A stretch of DNA of 64,000 bases from Corythucha ciliata (GCA_038030265.1 CM075938.1:10083009-10147008), one strand, 5' to 3'; shown: positions 26,200 to 39,549, numbered from the stretch's first letter. Numbers and translations are program-made. Notes: a model not told the origin generated them from the letters alone.

Positions 26200-26740
26200 A
26201 ATACCGTTCTTACAAAGTGTTTTGGGTGAAGATTGGCGAGGGAATCCAGCAAGATTGAAGAAAAGCTTCACAAGGGAAAAGGAAGAGTTCCTAAAGACCC
26301 TTATTAGAAGGACTAAATCCTCTTTTCAGACGAAACACCTAATGAGCTGCGTGGTCGAGAGAGGGCGTAGTCTTGGTTCGGGGGTTGGGGGTGGGGAGTT
26401 ACGAAAGGAAAATAATAACAAAAAATAAATTCATTCTTCTGTAACGCTGGAAAAATCTTATTATCGGCTCTCCATGAGCGTGAATACGTAGTCAGTAATC
26501 TTTAAGATTCACTGTACGGGGCAGGGGCAGGGGGGGTTGCCTGATACAAAATTGCCTCAATTTTCTTGGAAAGCCTTATATCAATTATGTCAGATCATGT
26601 TCCTTCAATTGAGGCAACTGAATTGGTGTCAGGGATGGAAGAAAACACACAAATCTGGTCGCATCGTCATGGGTTGTTCGTAAGACGAAGGCGTGGGGAC
26701 CCCCCCTCCACCCTGCCTTAAAACTTACCATTTAGACCCT
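26200..26740. other. Spacer between the PITP gene and array D2
   Basis: No coding sequence was recognised. CAGGGGCAGGGGGGGTTGCC at 26,522 resembles a transposon left end, and a C-rich stretch lies near 26,700 just before the repeats. No matching right end was found. Confidence 0.45.
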
Positions 26741-26744
26741 AGGC

Positions 26745-27610
26745 CCTGAAAATATTACATTGGCTATTCACTCTCCTAAATTGGCAATAAACTGACAACG
26801 AGCGCCATAGAAATGGTAAAACGTACGACTCGCACACTACAAAATGGTTTGACGGACTATTTGCACCATAAAAATGGCGAAACTCACTATTCGCGACCCC
26901 AGAATGGTTAAACTAATATTTCGCGCATTGAAATGGCTATGGTTTTTGCCCTGAAATGATGCATTCACACACTGGAATTGTCAAAAAACGACAGTATGCG
27001 ACTTATAAAATGGTGAAACTGACGATTCACGTTTTGAAATGCCCTAAACAGATTAAATTCCCACGCTGAAAATGGCAAAATCGACCTTTCGAGCGCCGGA
27101 AATGGATAAACTGAGCCTTTAAAATGAATTAACTGACTTTTCGTACGACTTCAAAATTGCGAAACTGACCATTCGCGCTCTAAAAATTACCTGACTGGTC
27201 ATTTGGCGCCCCATACAGGGGCTACAGATAGTGCCGACGACGATTCGCGCCTTTAAAGTGGCTATCGGCTCCAGAAAAATGGCCAAACGTGGCTATTTGT
27301 TCCTCAACGATACAAATTGACCTACACACATCCTAAGTGCTATGGATAAACTGACTATCCCCGCGCTATATAATTTTGCTTAACTGGATAAATCACGCCC
27401 TTAAATTGGCAACCTTAATTTAATCAACTTAAATTCGCCAAGGGAACCGGCAAAATTTACCATTCGTGGTTGAAAAATGGCCATAACGAGCCTTCGAGTC
27501 TTAAAAATGGCTAAACTGCCAACAATTCTGTGACTTAAAAATAGCAAAACATAACTTTTTCGCATCGCATATGGCTTAACATGACGATTCACGCCATTAA
27601 ATGGGTTAAT
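26745..27610 (-). repeat. Family D minisatellite array D2, inverted
   Basis: On the plus strand the units read AACTGACGATTCGCGCCCTA with AAAATGGC linkers, strongly diverged. The array runs almost directly into array C2 within about 30 bases, the same D-to-C order as at 40.0-42.8 kb. Confidence 0.85.
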
Positions 27611-27629
27611 TTGCCTACTTCACTTGGAG

Positions 27630-29390
27630 ATCAAGTGTGGTTGGAACATTGCAGTGGCTGGGTCTTCATTGTGTTAGGAGCTTTACTGTGGCAGGAGGCT
27701 CTAACAGCGATTAGAGCTTTGCTGTGGTTGGATCATTGCAGTGTTGACACCTTTGCAAACCTTTGTCGAGGCTTGGACCTTTGCTGTTGTTGGACCTTTG
27801 CTGTTTTTGGACCTTTGCTGTTTTTGGACCTTTGCTGTGGTTGGACCTTTGCTGTGGTTCAACCCTCGCTGTGGTTGGACCTTTGCTGTGGTTGGACCAT
27901 TGCTGTGGTTAGACCTTTGCGATGGTTGGACCGTTGTTGGGCATTTGCTGTGGTTGGACCGTTGTTGGGCATTTGCTGTGATTGGACCTTTGCTGTGGTT
28001 GGGCCTTTCCTGTGGTTGGACCACTGCTGTGGCTGGATCTTGGCTATGGTTGGTCCATTCCTGTGGTTGGACTATTGCTGTGGTTGGACCGTGGTTGGGC
28101 ATTAGTTGAGGTAAGAGCATTGCTATGAATTGACCATTGCTGTGGTTGAATCTTTGCTGTAGTTGGACCTTGATTGTGGTTGGACCTTGATTGTGGTTGG
28201 ACTTTTGCTGTGGCTTGGTCGTGGTTGGGCATTCACTGTGGTTGGATCATTTCTGTGGTTGGACCTTTGCTTTGGTTCAACCCTCGCTGTGGTTGGACCT
28301 TTGCTGTGGTTGGACCATTGCTGTGGTTAGACCTCTGCGGTGGTTGGACCATTGCTGTTGTTGGATCTTTGTTGTGGTTGGACCGTTGTTGGGCATTAGC
28401 TGTGGTTGGACCGTTGTTGGTCCATTCCTGTGGTTGGACTATTGCTGTGGTTGGACCATTTGTGAGGTTGAACAGTTTCTGGGGTTGGACCATTGCTGTG
28501 ATTGGACCTTGGCTGTGGTTGGACCTTGATTGTGGATGGACTTTTGCTGTAGTTGGTTCCTGATTGTCGCTGGAGCTTTGCTGTGGTTGGACCGTGGTTG
28601 GACATTAGTTGAGGTAAGAGCATTGCTATGAATTGACCTTTGCTGTGGTTGGACCTTTGCTGTTGTTGGACCTTTGCTGTGGTTGGACCTTTGCTGTGGT
28701 TGGACCTTTGCTGTGGTTGGACCTTTGCTGTGGTTGGACCTTTGCTGTGGTTCAACCCTCGCTGTGGTTGGACCTTTGCTGTGGTTGGACCATTGCTGTG
28801 GTTGGACCATTGCTGTGGTTAGACCTTTGCGGTGGTTGGACCGTTGTTGGGCATTTGCTGTGGTTGGACCGTTGTTGGGCATTTGCTGTGATTGGACCTT
28901 TGCTGTGGTTGGGACTTTGCTGTGGTTGGACCACTGCTGTGGCTGGATCTTGGCTGTGGTTGGTCCATTCCTGTGGTTGGACTATTACTGTGGTTGGACC
29001 ATTTGTGAGGTTGAACAGTTTCTGGGGTCGGACCATTGCTGTGGTTGGACCTTGGCTGTGGTTGGACCTTGATTGTGGATGGACCTTTGCTGTGGTTGGT
29101 TCCTGATTGTCGCTGGAGCTTTGCTGTGGTTGGACCGTGGTTGGGCATTAGTTGAGGTAAGAGCATTGCTACGAATTGACCATTGCTGTGATTGAATCTT
29201 TGCTGCAGTTGGATCTTGATTCTGGTTGGACTTTTGCTGTGGCTTGGTCGTGGTTGGGCATTCACTGTGGTTGGATCATTTCTGTGGTTGGACCTTTGCA
29301 GTGGTCGGACCTTAGTTGTGGTTGGACCTTTGATGTGGTTGGACGTTGGCTGTGGTTGGACCTTGGCTGTCGATTGACTTTTGCTTCTGA
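27630..29390 (+). repeat. Family C minisatellite array C2 (17 bp)
   Basis: A long higher-order unit recurs. Its marker ATTAGTTGAGGTAAGAGC occurs at 28,101, 28,604 and 29,147, giving periods of 503 and 543 bp. Near-perfect CTGTGGTTGGACCTTTG units are concentrated at 28,630-28,760. Frames up to about 157 codons stay open on both strands because the unit lacks stop codons. Confidence 0.93.
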
Positions 29391-32190
29391 ATATCGGAAA
29401 TAAAGGAGAAGAAGAAGGAAGGAAAATAAAATGACTAAAAGCGTTGGGCCCAGAGTTCGAGTTAAAAAATCATTGAAGCGAAAATCGATGAAAATTGAAA
29501 AAATAATGACAATATAGCAATACACTAAGAAAGTGTTATAATAGACCGGGGCGGGGGGAGGTTGCTGTTTACCAACGTGGAGCAAAACTCCGAATCCACG
29601 CACTTTTCCTAACAAAATGAAGAATGGGCGTGCTAGTCACTTAATGATGCTAACTAGCAGGGGCGTAACCAGAAATAATCCAGGAAGTCGTGAAGCGGAG
29701 AGGAAGGTGGGGATTTGAATAAACGCTAGTTGTGTTTTTTTTAGCTTGAACAACCCGTCAAAAGTTTGTAATGTGGCAGTGTGTTAGACCGAATTGTGTT
29801 AAGAATAACTTCCACCTTTATTCAGGTGTGAAGCATTGCCTGTTTTGCCCTGTGACGCTCACTACTAATGTCAATACGAATTTATTTTTGGGACACTCAT
29901 TTTTTATTTTTCGACTAACACGTAAAAATAAGTTTATTTATGTAATAGTGAAAAGGTAACAAGTAAAAGCTTTCGACGCCTTCATTTTGCGTCTTATGAG
30001 CGCATAAAAAAAGTTTATCTCGCCAATCAATTGTTTGATACTTCGAGAGAATTTCAAGATTTTACCATCATGGGCCCTTCTTCATTTCACTACCTCATCA
30101 GACCTTCTATACAAAAAATGAGTAGTTCCTACCGACCCCCAGTACGCTCAATCTAGCGCAAAAGGACGTCATTGTTTGATAGAACAATGAAAGGAACTTC
30201 TTGGTGACGACGGTGAAACATGCTGGGAAGTGCATTGATGGTTGGCTGTTGGTGAGGGTGTGTGGGGGGGGGAGGGGGAATTGGTTCTGTGAACGTTGGG
30301 GCTTCGTGACGAGGAGTGGGAGCATTATAGCCTTGGTTTATAAAACCTGGAGCTTTCAGGGATTCTGATGAGGAAGAAGACGGGCGAGGAACTTGAAGAA
30401 TGAAGCTGGGTGGGGTGCAGGGGAGGAGACGACGACGACGACAACAACAACAGCAGCAAAAAAAAAGCGTCCATTGTCCTCGAAGCTAATGACCCGATCC
30501 CAAAAATGACCCGTTCCATTCTATGGTACATTTGTTTCATTACTGAAAAGGGCAGATAGAGTTTAGAGGTCGTACTGAAAAAGTGATGCAGAGGAAAGAG
30601 AGAGTGTGAGTGAGAGGGACTAAAAAGCAGGAGAAACTGTGGAAATATTTCGATATACCTCTACGTTTCTTTTCCATAGAAAAGTCTGTAGTGGTCTAAA
30701 GCCTGGGGGTTTTGCCTCCCTCCCCACCACCAAAACCCCATCATCACTCATACACCACTTACGAGAGGCGTTGAGTGTTTGACGTGTTTGACTGGAGTGT
30801 GAGACTCCCACACGTCTCACACTCGTGAAACACTGCGAAAAAGACCCCCCCCCCCATCCCACCAGACCTACCACCCACGTTATTCCACCGGCACTTCAAA
30901 CTCAAAAAACGAGGTTTTAAGCAAACAGAACGCGTTTATCTTATAAAAAAAAGCTCCGGAGGGAATAATTTCTGTGGAAGTCAAATGGGAAATTCGGGAA
31001 AACCAACATCCGAACGGTGTGCTTTTCTCTGTCACTCGGACCTACCCTCCACCCATTCAACACCATAGGTGCAATGTTGCTCAGCCTTTTTTTTTTTTTT
31101 TTTTTTTACATCGAAAGCATTTAGATTGCGAAGCTTTTTTTCCCCCTACAGACCCACTCTTAGGTTGATTTTTCAAGCCCCTCGCTATAAACATGTACAT
31201 ATATCTAGCTTTCCAGAATGGAGGAGGGCGTCCAAACACTAAATTATCTCCCATACATGGCGAGAGAGAAAAATTCGTTCACGAATTATAAAAATTAGGC
31301 AAATTCCTTAGAAGCTAGCAAAAAAAAAAACAAAAAAAACGCCCATCTTTCTTTTTTATAAATACACCGCCGCGGCCTTATTAGGGGAAATCACGATTGA
31401 AAGTTTTAACGTGTGTTGACCACGTTAACTTTAGCTATTTTAGGCTCCTGTGGCCCGTTTAGATGAAGTGGGAAGGGGAGGGGGAGATTAAAACAAATCG
31501 GCAAACCTCGGGCCACCCCCAACTCTTTTATTCGGTTTGCGGAAAACACTCGGTAACTTTCTTCCCTCGGGTGAGAAAGAGTGATGATGCAAGAAAAGAA
31601 TTCTTCCTTCATTCCTGCGAGTTAATTTGAAGAAGTTGACGGCTAATTTATACAAAATACCCGGAAAATACGCGCGCGTTAATATACTTCAATGTTGGCG
31701 AGATTGAAAATAAATTGGTTTTCCAGCAAAAACAAAGAGGCTCAAGACTGGGTTGCTACGTCGATTCTACGAATCTTCCAAGTTTTCCCTGAAATAAGGG
31801 TCTCTGGTTTCTATCCCCCCGCCCCCTCACCTATTTAATAAAGAAGAATTGACTTCAAGAATGACTAAAATATAATAGACGTATGTATTAAGTGAATAGG
31901 AAAGTCCTTCGAGACGACACAGTTAAGCTTTTGAAGGTACATAGCCACTAATCGATGCTAAATTTCGGATTTTGGGGCAAAACAAATAGGTTTTTTGAGG
32001 CTGAAAATGTATTTTTTATGCTAAGCGTTCTCAGGGGCCGGGGCGAAGCGCCATTTTCACATTCGCAGCCGAACGTTAGTGGCTAAAAAGGGGTTTAACG
32101 AAGTTTATGGCCGAGCTGAAGGCTACTTATTAGGGGAACAGTGCCAGTTTTCTCAGCCGGAAGCATTAATAGAAGAGTGTGAGCATGAGT
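29391..32190. other. Gene-free region with one transposon-end candidate
   Basis: CAGGGGCGTAACCAG at 29,662 is preceded by CTAACTAG, which fits the hAT duplication pattern nTnnnnAn, but no right end with the same flank was found. A triplet-repeat patch of ACG and AAC units lies at about 30,430-30,460, and a T22 run near 31,087. No exon was recognised. Confidence 0.5.
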
Positions 32191-32194
32191 TGGA

Positions 32195-35100
32195 TGATAA
32201 ACTAAATTTCAGCCGCGAATGAGCGCATTTTGTCAATTATAGCAGCAAAAACCGTTTTTCTCACCATTAGCCACGAATTACCGGTTTATTGTTGCCTATC
32301 GAACCTAAAAATCATGAATATGGCGCTTTTTCTCAATTTTAGCCACCAAGTGGCGCTTTCAGAAGCCGCGAATTTCGAAGATTCTCAATTTAATCCGCAA
32401 ATTGTAACTTTTGTCAATTATATCCACGAATTAGCGCTTTTTCTGCACTAATATCCACAAATTACTGATTTTCCATAATTTTAACCCGCTAATTGGCGAC
32501 TTTTCTCAACACCCACAGTGAATTAGCGCTTTTTCTCAATTTTAGCAGCGAATTAGAGTTTTTATTTGAGTAACTGTACCGTTCAATTTCAGTTGTCTCG
32601 ATTTTAGCCGCGAATGAACGTTGAGCTCAACTGTAGCGTTTGTCTCCATTTTAGACGTGAATTAGCGTTTTTTTTTTTACTTTAGCTGTGAATTAGTGAC
32701 GCTTCACATTTGTATCCGCGAATTACCGCTTTTCTCAATAATTTCAACCACGAGTTGGCAATTTTTCTCGATTTAGCCGCGAATTAGCGCTTTCTCTGCA
32801 CTTCATCCGCGAAATCACGTTTTTATTCCGTGTATTTGGCGATTTTTCTCAATATTTGGGACGATTTGGCGTTTTCCTAAATTTTAACTGTAAATTAGCG
32901 TTTTTTCACTTTTAAGCTGCGAATTAGCACATTTTCTCAATTTGAGCTCTGTTTTAGCATTTTTTATTAATTTTACCCGCGCAAAAGGATTTCTTTCAAT
33001 ATTTATATTAGCCACAAATTAGCGTGTTTTAAAAACATTTTAGCACCGCATTAGCTATTTTGTTTTACTTTTAGGCATGAATTAGCCATTTTTCTCCGTT
33101 TTAGCCTCGAAGTTTCCTTCAAGAAACATCATTAAACGAGATTTATCGAATTTAGCCTCAAAATTTGTTTATTTTGAATCAACGAACTGTATCGTTTTTT
33201 CTACACTTTTTCCCGCGAATCAGTGATTTGTCCCCCATTTTAGACGCGGATTAATCGGCGATTTTAGTACATTTTGGGCAACGTATTAGCTTTGGTCCAA
33301 ATTTTTGTCGCTAATTAGCGCTTTTTCTCAATTTTAGTCGCGAAAAAATTTGGGATTTTTCTCAATTTTGCCGTGAATTAACATTCGCCCAAATTCTAGT
33401 TTTTTCGCCATTTCAGCAGCAAATTTGAGTTTTTCCATGGTATTTTTTTCTTTAATATTTGCAAATGGGCAATATTTGCTCAATTTCAATTGCTAATTTG
33501 CCATTTGACTCAATTTTATTCAAAATCAGTCAATTTTAGCCGCAAATTTTTCCAACTAGCACTTTTGCTCAATTTATACTGTAAATTAACGTTTTACTAC
33601 ATTTTAGCGGAGAATTAGAGTTTTTTCACTTTAAGCTGCGAATTAGCACATTTTCTCAATTTGAGCTGTGATTTAGCATTATTTATTGCTTTTAGCCGCG
33701 CAAAGTGATTTCTCTCAATATTTAGCCGCAAATTTTTCCAATTAGCGCTTATGCTCAATTTATACTGCAAATTAGCGTTTTACTATATTTTAGCAGAGAA
33801 TTAGCGTTTTTTCGCTTTTAAGCTGCGAATTAGCACATTTTCTCAATTTGAGCTGTGATTTAGCATTTTTTATTACTTTTAGCCACGCAAGGTGATTTCT
33901 CTCAATATTTACATTAGCCACAAATAAGTGTTTTTTATTATTTCAGCACCGCATTAGCTATTTTGTTTTACTTTTAGGAATGAATTAGCAATTTTTTTCC
34001 CGTTTTAGCCTCAAAGTTTCTTTCAAGGAATCACATTAAATGAGATTTCAGCCGCGAATTTACCTTTTTTTTTAAATTCTAGCCGCAAATGAGGTGTTTT
34101 CATGACTTCAGCCGTCGATATTAGTGATTTGTTTATTTTGAATCCACGAAATATCGTTTTTTCTACACTTTTCCCGCGAATTAGCGCTTCGCTGGGCGTT
34201 TTTTTTTTTTTAATTTTGGCCTCGTACTAGCTTTTATTCTAATTTTTGCCACTAATTAAGACTTTTTCTCAATTTTATCCGTAAATTGGCGAGTTTTCTC
34301 AATTATAGCCGCGAATGAATTTGGGACTTCTCGAAATTTTTGCCGTGAATTAACATTTTCCAAATTCTGGCCGCTAAAATTTGGGTTTTTTCTTGATTTC
34401 GGTCGCGAATTTACGCGTTTTTCCGCAAACAGCCGCGAATTAGCGCCTTTTCTCTTTTTTTGTTTGCGAATAGGCAATTTTTCTCAATTTCAGTTTCTTT
34501 TTTGTCATTTGACTCAATCTTATTCCCAATTAGGATGATTTTTTTTGTTAATTTCTCAATTTTTAGCCCCAAATTTCTTTCAATTTTATAACGACTTTAT
34601 AGCTACAGCATATTATATACAGCAAATTAACGTTTTTCTAAAATTTAGCAGCGAATTAGCGTTTTTATCGTTTTTCATAGCTGTGAATCAGAAGCGACGA
34701 ATTACCTCAGTTTTAGTTTAATCCGCTTAGTGATCTTTTACTTTTATAGCAGGAAATTAGCACTTTTTCCCTATTTGAGGTGAAAATTATCATTTTTATA
34801 ATTTTTACCGCTCTTACTAGTGATTTTCTAAACTCTATCCACGAATCAGCGACTTTTCTAAATTTCATCCACGATTTGGCCATGTTTCTCGATTCAAGCC
34901 GCGAATTAACTACCGTTTCCTTTCTATTTCCGCCACGAATCAACTTTTTTCTTAATTCTAGCCGCTAATTAGAGCTTTTTTTTTTACATTTCATTCGCGA
35001 ATCGGCGATCTTTCTCAGTGTTAGCCGCCATTTAATCAGCGATTCGCTTCAATCTGTGGCCGTTGATTAGTGTAATGTTCGCGATTTTTCACCATTTTAG

Positions 35101-35620
35101 CCGCGAACTAGCGTTTTTTTTTTGCAAATTTAGCCTCGAATTAGCGCTTGTGCTCAATTTAAGCCACAGATTAGAGTTGTTTTCAATTATATTATCCGCG
35201 AAGTTTATTCTTTTCTAAATTTCAGCCACCAAGTTGCCCTCAGAAGCTGTGAATTGGGGTATTTTTATTTTTAGCAGCAAATTCAAATTTCTCTAAATTT
35301 TAGCCACGAATTTAGCGATTTTTTTCGATTTGTCTTAAATTTAACATTCTTAATTTCAACAGCGATTCAAATAAGCTATTTTTCGCAATTTTGGCCGCTG
35401 ATTAGCGTTTTTTTCAAATTTCAACTGTGAATTAGTCATTTTTCCCTATTTTAGCTGCGAACTAACGTTTTTCCTAATTTTAGCCGCTAATTAACGGGTT
35501 TTCTGTATCTTAGACGGTATCAATTAAGTTTTCTTCAGTTTTTGCTGCAAATTACTGTTTTTTCTCAATGTTATCCACGAATTTGTGCTTTTAGGAAAGA
35601 GCGCGAAGAATTTGGAAATT
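32195..35620 (+). repeat. Family A minisatellite array A3
   Basis: This is the longest continuous A array. It contains internal higher-order copies: AAGCTGCGAATTAGCACA recurs at 32,914, 33,633 and 33,820 with several neighbouring units in the same order, and GCACCGCATTAGC recurs near 33,043 and 33,945. The second marker also occurs in array A6 near 51,002, so the two arrays are collinear in part. Confidence 0.92.
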
Positions 35621-35649
35621 GCCCAAATTATGCACAAATACTGGAGCGT

Positions 35650-35668
35650 CAGCCACCCTTTCGGGTGG
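35650..35668. other. Hairpin at the right edge of array A3
   Basis: GCCACCC and GGGTGGC form a perfect 7-bp stem around a loop of about four bases. Similar GC-rich palindromes sit at other array edges (about 50,495 and 54,650), as expected of transposon subterminal sequence. Confidence 0.4.
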
Positions 35669-36159
35669 CCAAAAATGAGCATTTTGCGTGTACAACAACA
35701 AAGTTGTGCAGGTCAACGAACGTTGGTATAGTTTTTTGAGTGTTATTATCACTCCTCCTCCCACCCCACCCTCCCATGAGGCGGACACACAAAAAAAAAA
35801 AAAAATAAATAACAGGAACAACAGCTGCGGCACTTAAACTTCCGGTCACGAGCTTTAATATCATTTGTTGTAGAGTCTCCCTTTCGTTACTGTACAGGCC
35901 TGTCTCATATTTCTACCCCCCCCTCCCCCGCCGCTCAGGCAATACAAATCATCCCACGCACTAGTGCAATTCAGGCTCATACATTGTTTTTTTCTCCCTT
36001 CTTCCATTTATCCATTATTCTGAAGAATACGTCCACAGCGATGTGTGTGTGTGGGGGGGGGGGGGCTCTTTGATTACTGACCTAAACGGCACTTTCACAC
36101 GTAAAAGTTCATATGGCTTCAGGCAGAGGTAGATTGACTCATCGCATCGGTGGGGGAGT
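35669..36159. other. Unique sequence downstream of the muscleblind exon
   Basis: This is probable intron. It holds a (GT)n stretch running into G13 at about 36,042-36,065, and C-rich runs. On the minus strand an AATAAA at 36,165-36,170 lies about 75 bases past the donor, just beyond this stretch. Confidence 0.5.
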
Positions 36160-36237
36160 TCACGGCTTTATTGATTCACTTAATCGATGATGGAAGACAT
36201 AACGAAATAAGTAATGAAAAAAAAAAAAAAAAAAAAG

Positions 36238-36246
36238 TTTTACCTT
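36238..36246 (-). promoter_or_regulatory. mbl: 5' splice donor of the muscleblind exon
   Basis: On the minus strand the coding sequence reads AAG then GTAAAAC, an acceptable U1 site at the conserved muscleblind exon boundary. A T-rich tract of about 20 bases follows at once (poly-A on the plus strand at 36,217-36,236). Confidence 0.85.
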
Positions 36247-36429
36247 CATACTGTCGTAACAGGCGGTGACGCGTCCACTTTGAACTTCAACGTTGGCCGG
36301 CGGATGAGCGAATTTGCACTCTGTGTCGGGCCTCGAACACTTATTCCTTTGAAATTCGCGACAGACTTCGAGCTGTAGCCATCGGGAGTCTTTCCCATTT
36401 AGAAGGTTGTTCATGTTAACCATAGCCAT
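36244..36429 (-). CDS. mbl: Muscleblind, first coding exon (CCCH zinc finger 1)
   Basis: This 62-codon exon starts at an ATG in strong context (ACCATGG), with an in-frame TAA at 36,439-36,441 just upstream, and ends in phase 0 at AAG before a GT donor. Muscleblind is a nuclear and cytoplasmic RNA-binding splicing regulator that recognises YGCY sequences. The finger is complete: Cys23, Cys31, Cys38 and His42 give the family spacing CX7CX6CX3H. The [18 protein letters not shown] and CKFAHPP segments match the arthropod form. The exon stops after CYDSMK, the same point as in fly and vertebrate genes, where the next exon would supply GRC and finger 2. That exon is not in the window. In Drosophila the homologous exon is the source of the abundant circular RNA circMbl. 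Confidence 0.93.
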
Positions 36430-36441
36430 GGTTTTTTTTTA

Positions 36442-39400
36442 TTCAACGGGAAATTCTCGAGACAAGAATCGGGTTCAATGGGAGAAAAAGGCTGCGCACA
36501 GAAAAACTTTGAAAAGAAGTTGTGCGTATGCCCAGAGACAAGGGATTTGATTTCGTTTCGCTGAGCGGTGTTGGGGGTGGAACGGTCTTGGTTTGGAATA
36601 CAAAAATACAAAAAAAAAAAAAAAAAAAAAAGAGCGAAACTGGGGGGAAATAAAGAGAGGCAAAGAAAGGGGGTGTAGAAGGAGGGGAGGTGTGAAAAAA
36701 AGACTGGAAAAGCAAAGGCTAGGTCATCAGGAGTGGACTACTTTTCGAATAGCCCAAAAAAAACTGTCGCACTCGCTCCAGTGTGGTCAAGACGAGTAAT
36801 TTTCGCGATTGATAATAACGTCGGCGAGAGAGATAAACACGCCGTCGAAAGAGATGAAAAGAGGGCGGAGAGGGGGGGGTAAGGGAGCGGAAAAAAAGGT
36901 GGAAGACGAAGCGACTATCGCATTTTTCCAGCTAGGAAGGGAAACCACCTCTCGGCTACAAACTCTATCGGAGGGGGCGATGAAAAATCAGGCGTCGCGG
37001 GCGTTGCGAATGAGCGTTCTGAAACATACAAAAAAATAATGTCTTAAAAGATGGAAAATTCACAGAAAACCATGGTGAGGGTGGATCTTGATAATGGGGG
37101 GGGGGGAGCATCAACTGAGGATTTCTCTATCGCAATTACACTTACAATTTACCTGCCTGAGAAAATCTTAATGCAATTGGTAAGGCAAAGGCTGGAGGGA
37201 AGGGGCACAATTAACCGAATCGAAATCATTTATTACCTACTTCGAAATGGCGGCGGCCACCCTATTGATTTTCTCCTCAAATTATTAATAGATTGTTTAT
37301 GTAAATCAGAGGTGAATGGGGGTGAGGGAGGGGTTTTTTTTTGTAGGTCAATGCCAACAAAAACATTATAAAGATTATTTATGAATTTACTGGGCGTTTT
37401 ATTTGAAGCCAACCCGCCCACTCTCCTATAAAACGCTGCCAGAACATGGCGAAAAACAATGGGGAGAGAGGTAGGCAATCGTTACCATTTTACACTACGA
37501 CCAATTGAAAAATGTTTTTATAAAAACAAATTCAGACTCAACCAAAACTACGATTTAACGCTTGGGTGATTGTAGGGAGGGGCAGTGGCTAAGAGGGAGG
37601 GGCACACACTCACACACACACAAAAAAAAAAACGTTCCGACTTGGCAAAGCTTCGAAGACGCGTTTACTTGTGGGGCAATTTTTAGATAATCGTTTGTTA
37701 AGGGGGAAATTCCAACGCTGTCATGGGCCGGGGCCAGATGAGGCGGTGGTGTGTGGCGGCAGTGGTTGGGGGTGGAGAGGGTCGTTTATCAAAATGAAAA
37801 TCTTAAAACAACCACCGAGGACGAAAAGATAACGATATTAGACCTGGACGGTATGGGCGTTGTGAAGGGGTGAGGCGATGTATATTTTTATTTAGAGGGC
37901 CCGGGATATATACTCGAAGAAACTACACGCACCAGCTTCTTCCCACAGCATCACACGCTCGAAGGGATTTTTAAAAATAATACACTCAGAATTATCTCCG
38001 TTGAAGTGTTGTTTTAATTTAAAACGAAGAGATTTCACGAATAAACACGCTATATAGATCCGTTCTTTGGTTGAAACTGAAGGGGGTTTAAAACAGATAT
38101 GTTTTTCTTCATAGCCATAGCCCAAAATAGGATCCAAAAGAGGATAAGAATGTTGTTCAGCGGGTAAAAACTACTCGAAAATCGCCATTCATTCTTCAAA
38201 AATAATATTTGCTGGCAGGCCGAGGGAATACGAAGAAAACAGTCATGACAGAGGAGGGAGGGGTTGCAAAAAGATGAATAGTTATGTCGCCCGAGGGTCG
38301 AGAACGAAGAAGTAGCTTACGAAATAAGAGAGAGAGAAAAAGATGGATCGGAGGAGTCTGCAGGTTAGTGTTAGTCATTTCTACTTAGAGGTTATTTGAC
38401 GAGGAAGGAGGCTGTGTGTTTAGGGGGGGGGGGGTAAAAGAAAAGGCAGTGTTGTTGCTAAGTAGTTGTACGTCACAGACATTGACTTTCCTTAGGAGAG
38501 AGACCTTCAAAAAGTCCTCTTTCCCCTCTCCCCACCCCCTGTCAGACATTTTTCCCATTCTGCCAAGACCTACGAAACCCTTAAATCCTCCTCATCATGA
38601 GGAAAACCCCTTTTTCAAAAGTAGAGCCTTCACGCCATCCCCCTGGCCTATTTTGATATTAATTTGCCCGCGACCCAAAGACGATTTTTCAAAAAAAAAA
38701 AAAAAAATCCCCCCCCCCCTTGGAAATCTACCCTGAGAAGCACTGTTCATCATCTGATCTCACTCAGTCCACCCCCCGGGGGCTTTGGAGAAGAGGGTCG
38801 AGAGGATCGTATCAATCATCTAATGTTTCGCTACTCACATCCCCTCATCCCCCTTCACATCATCACCGCACTCCAAAAAAGCCCCCCCCCCCCCACCACA
38901 CACACACATGTCCAACACTCACGCTGAACACGACTTTCACTTTTTACATGATTCAACCCTTATAACCACAGCACTCGTTTTTCGTCGTGTCAAAAGCTTG
39001 AAAAAGTATGGATGACGCCGTCAGAGGGTGTGGGTTTTCACAGCAAGAAAATGAAAACCATCATCCAACTAGCAGTCACACAACGATCTCTCGTTTATGT
39101 TTAAAAAATAAAATAAAACCATAAGAAGGAAGAACTTGAATTGTAATTAAAACGTGACAGTCAACAGATGCCCTTCTATCCCTCTCAGAGAGCACAGCCC
39201 ATGAAAACGATTTCATTCCAGATTTTTCGGGGGAAGGGGGTAGGGATTTTTTTTTTTCCGCTCAAAATTTTAATTGGATTTCTAAATCTGATGGAATGAA
39301 AGAGAAGAGCAGGAGAGAGGAAAAAAAATGCGCTACAACAAATCACAACAGAAGAAGAAGAAGAAAAAAAAGAATCAAACAATACACCGGTCGATGGAGT

Positions 39401-39545
39401 TTTCATCAGAAAAAAAAAAATAATAATAATAAAGGACGTCCAAAAACAATTTTTGTCGTTTCAGAGAAACCTGGAACACGAAATCTTCAACAAACTTCCC
39501 AAAATCTACAGAAACGTGGAAATCAATTACAAAAAATGACAGCGC
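36442..39545. other. Gene-free region upstream of the muscleblind ATG
   Basis: This would hold 5' UTR and upstream intron. It is purine-rich on the plus strand: A runs near 36,610, (CA)n at about 37,600-37,620, and GAA and AAT triplet patches near 39,350-39,430. No further exon was recognised. Confidence 0.5.
36640..36655 (-). promoter_or_regulatory. Possible 3' splice acceptor upstream of the muscleblind exon
   Basis: The minus strand reads a long pyrimidine-rich tract ending TTTATTTCCCCCCAG at 36,640. This would give about 210 bases of 5' UTR before the ATG. Another candidate AG lies near 36,587 after a T23 tract. The sequence alone cannot choose between them. Confidence 0.25.
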
Positions 39546-39549
39546 ACCA

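Noticed and set aside
29771..29959. 62-codon frame with several cysteines (CVRPNC...CLFC) as a zinc-finger exon
   Set aside because: The spacing fits no known finger, the frame is AT-rich with runs of hydrophobic residues, and no splice pattern or homologue supports it.
36443..36715. Extra minus-strand frames upstream of the muscleblind ATG
   Set aside because: They are low-complexity Pro, Ser and Phe translations of pyrimidine-rich sequence in frames unrelated to muscleblind. An in-frame stop precedes the ATG.
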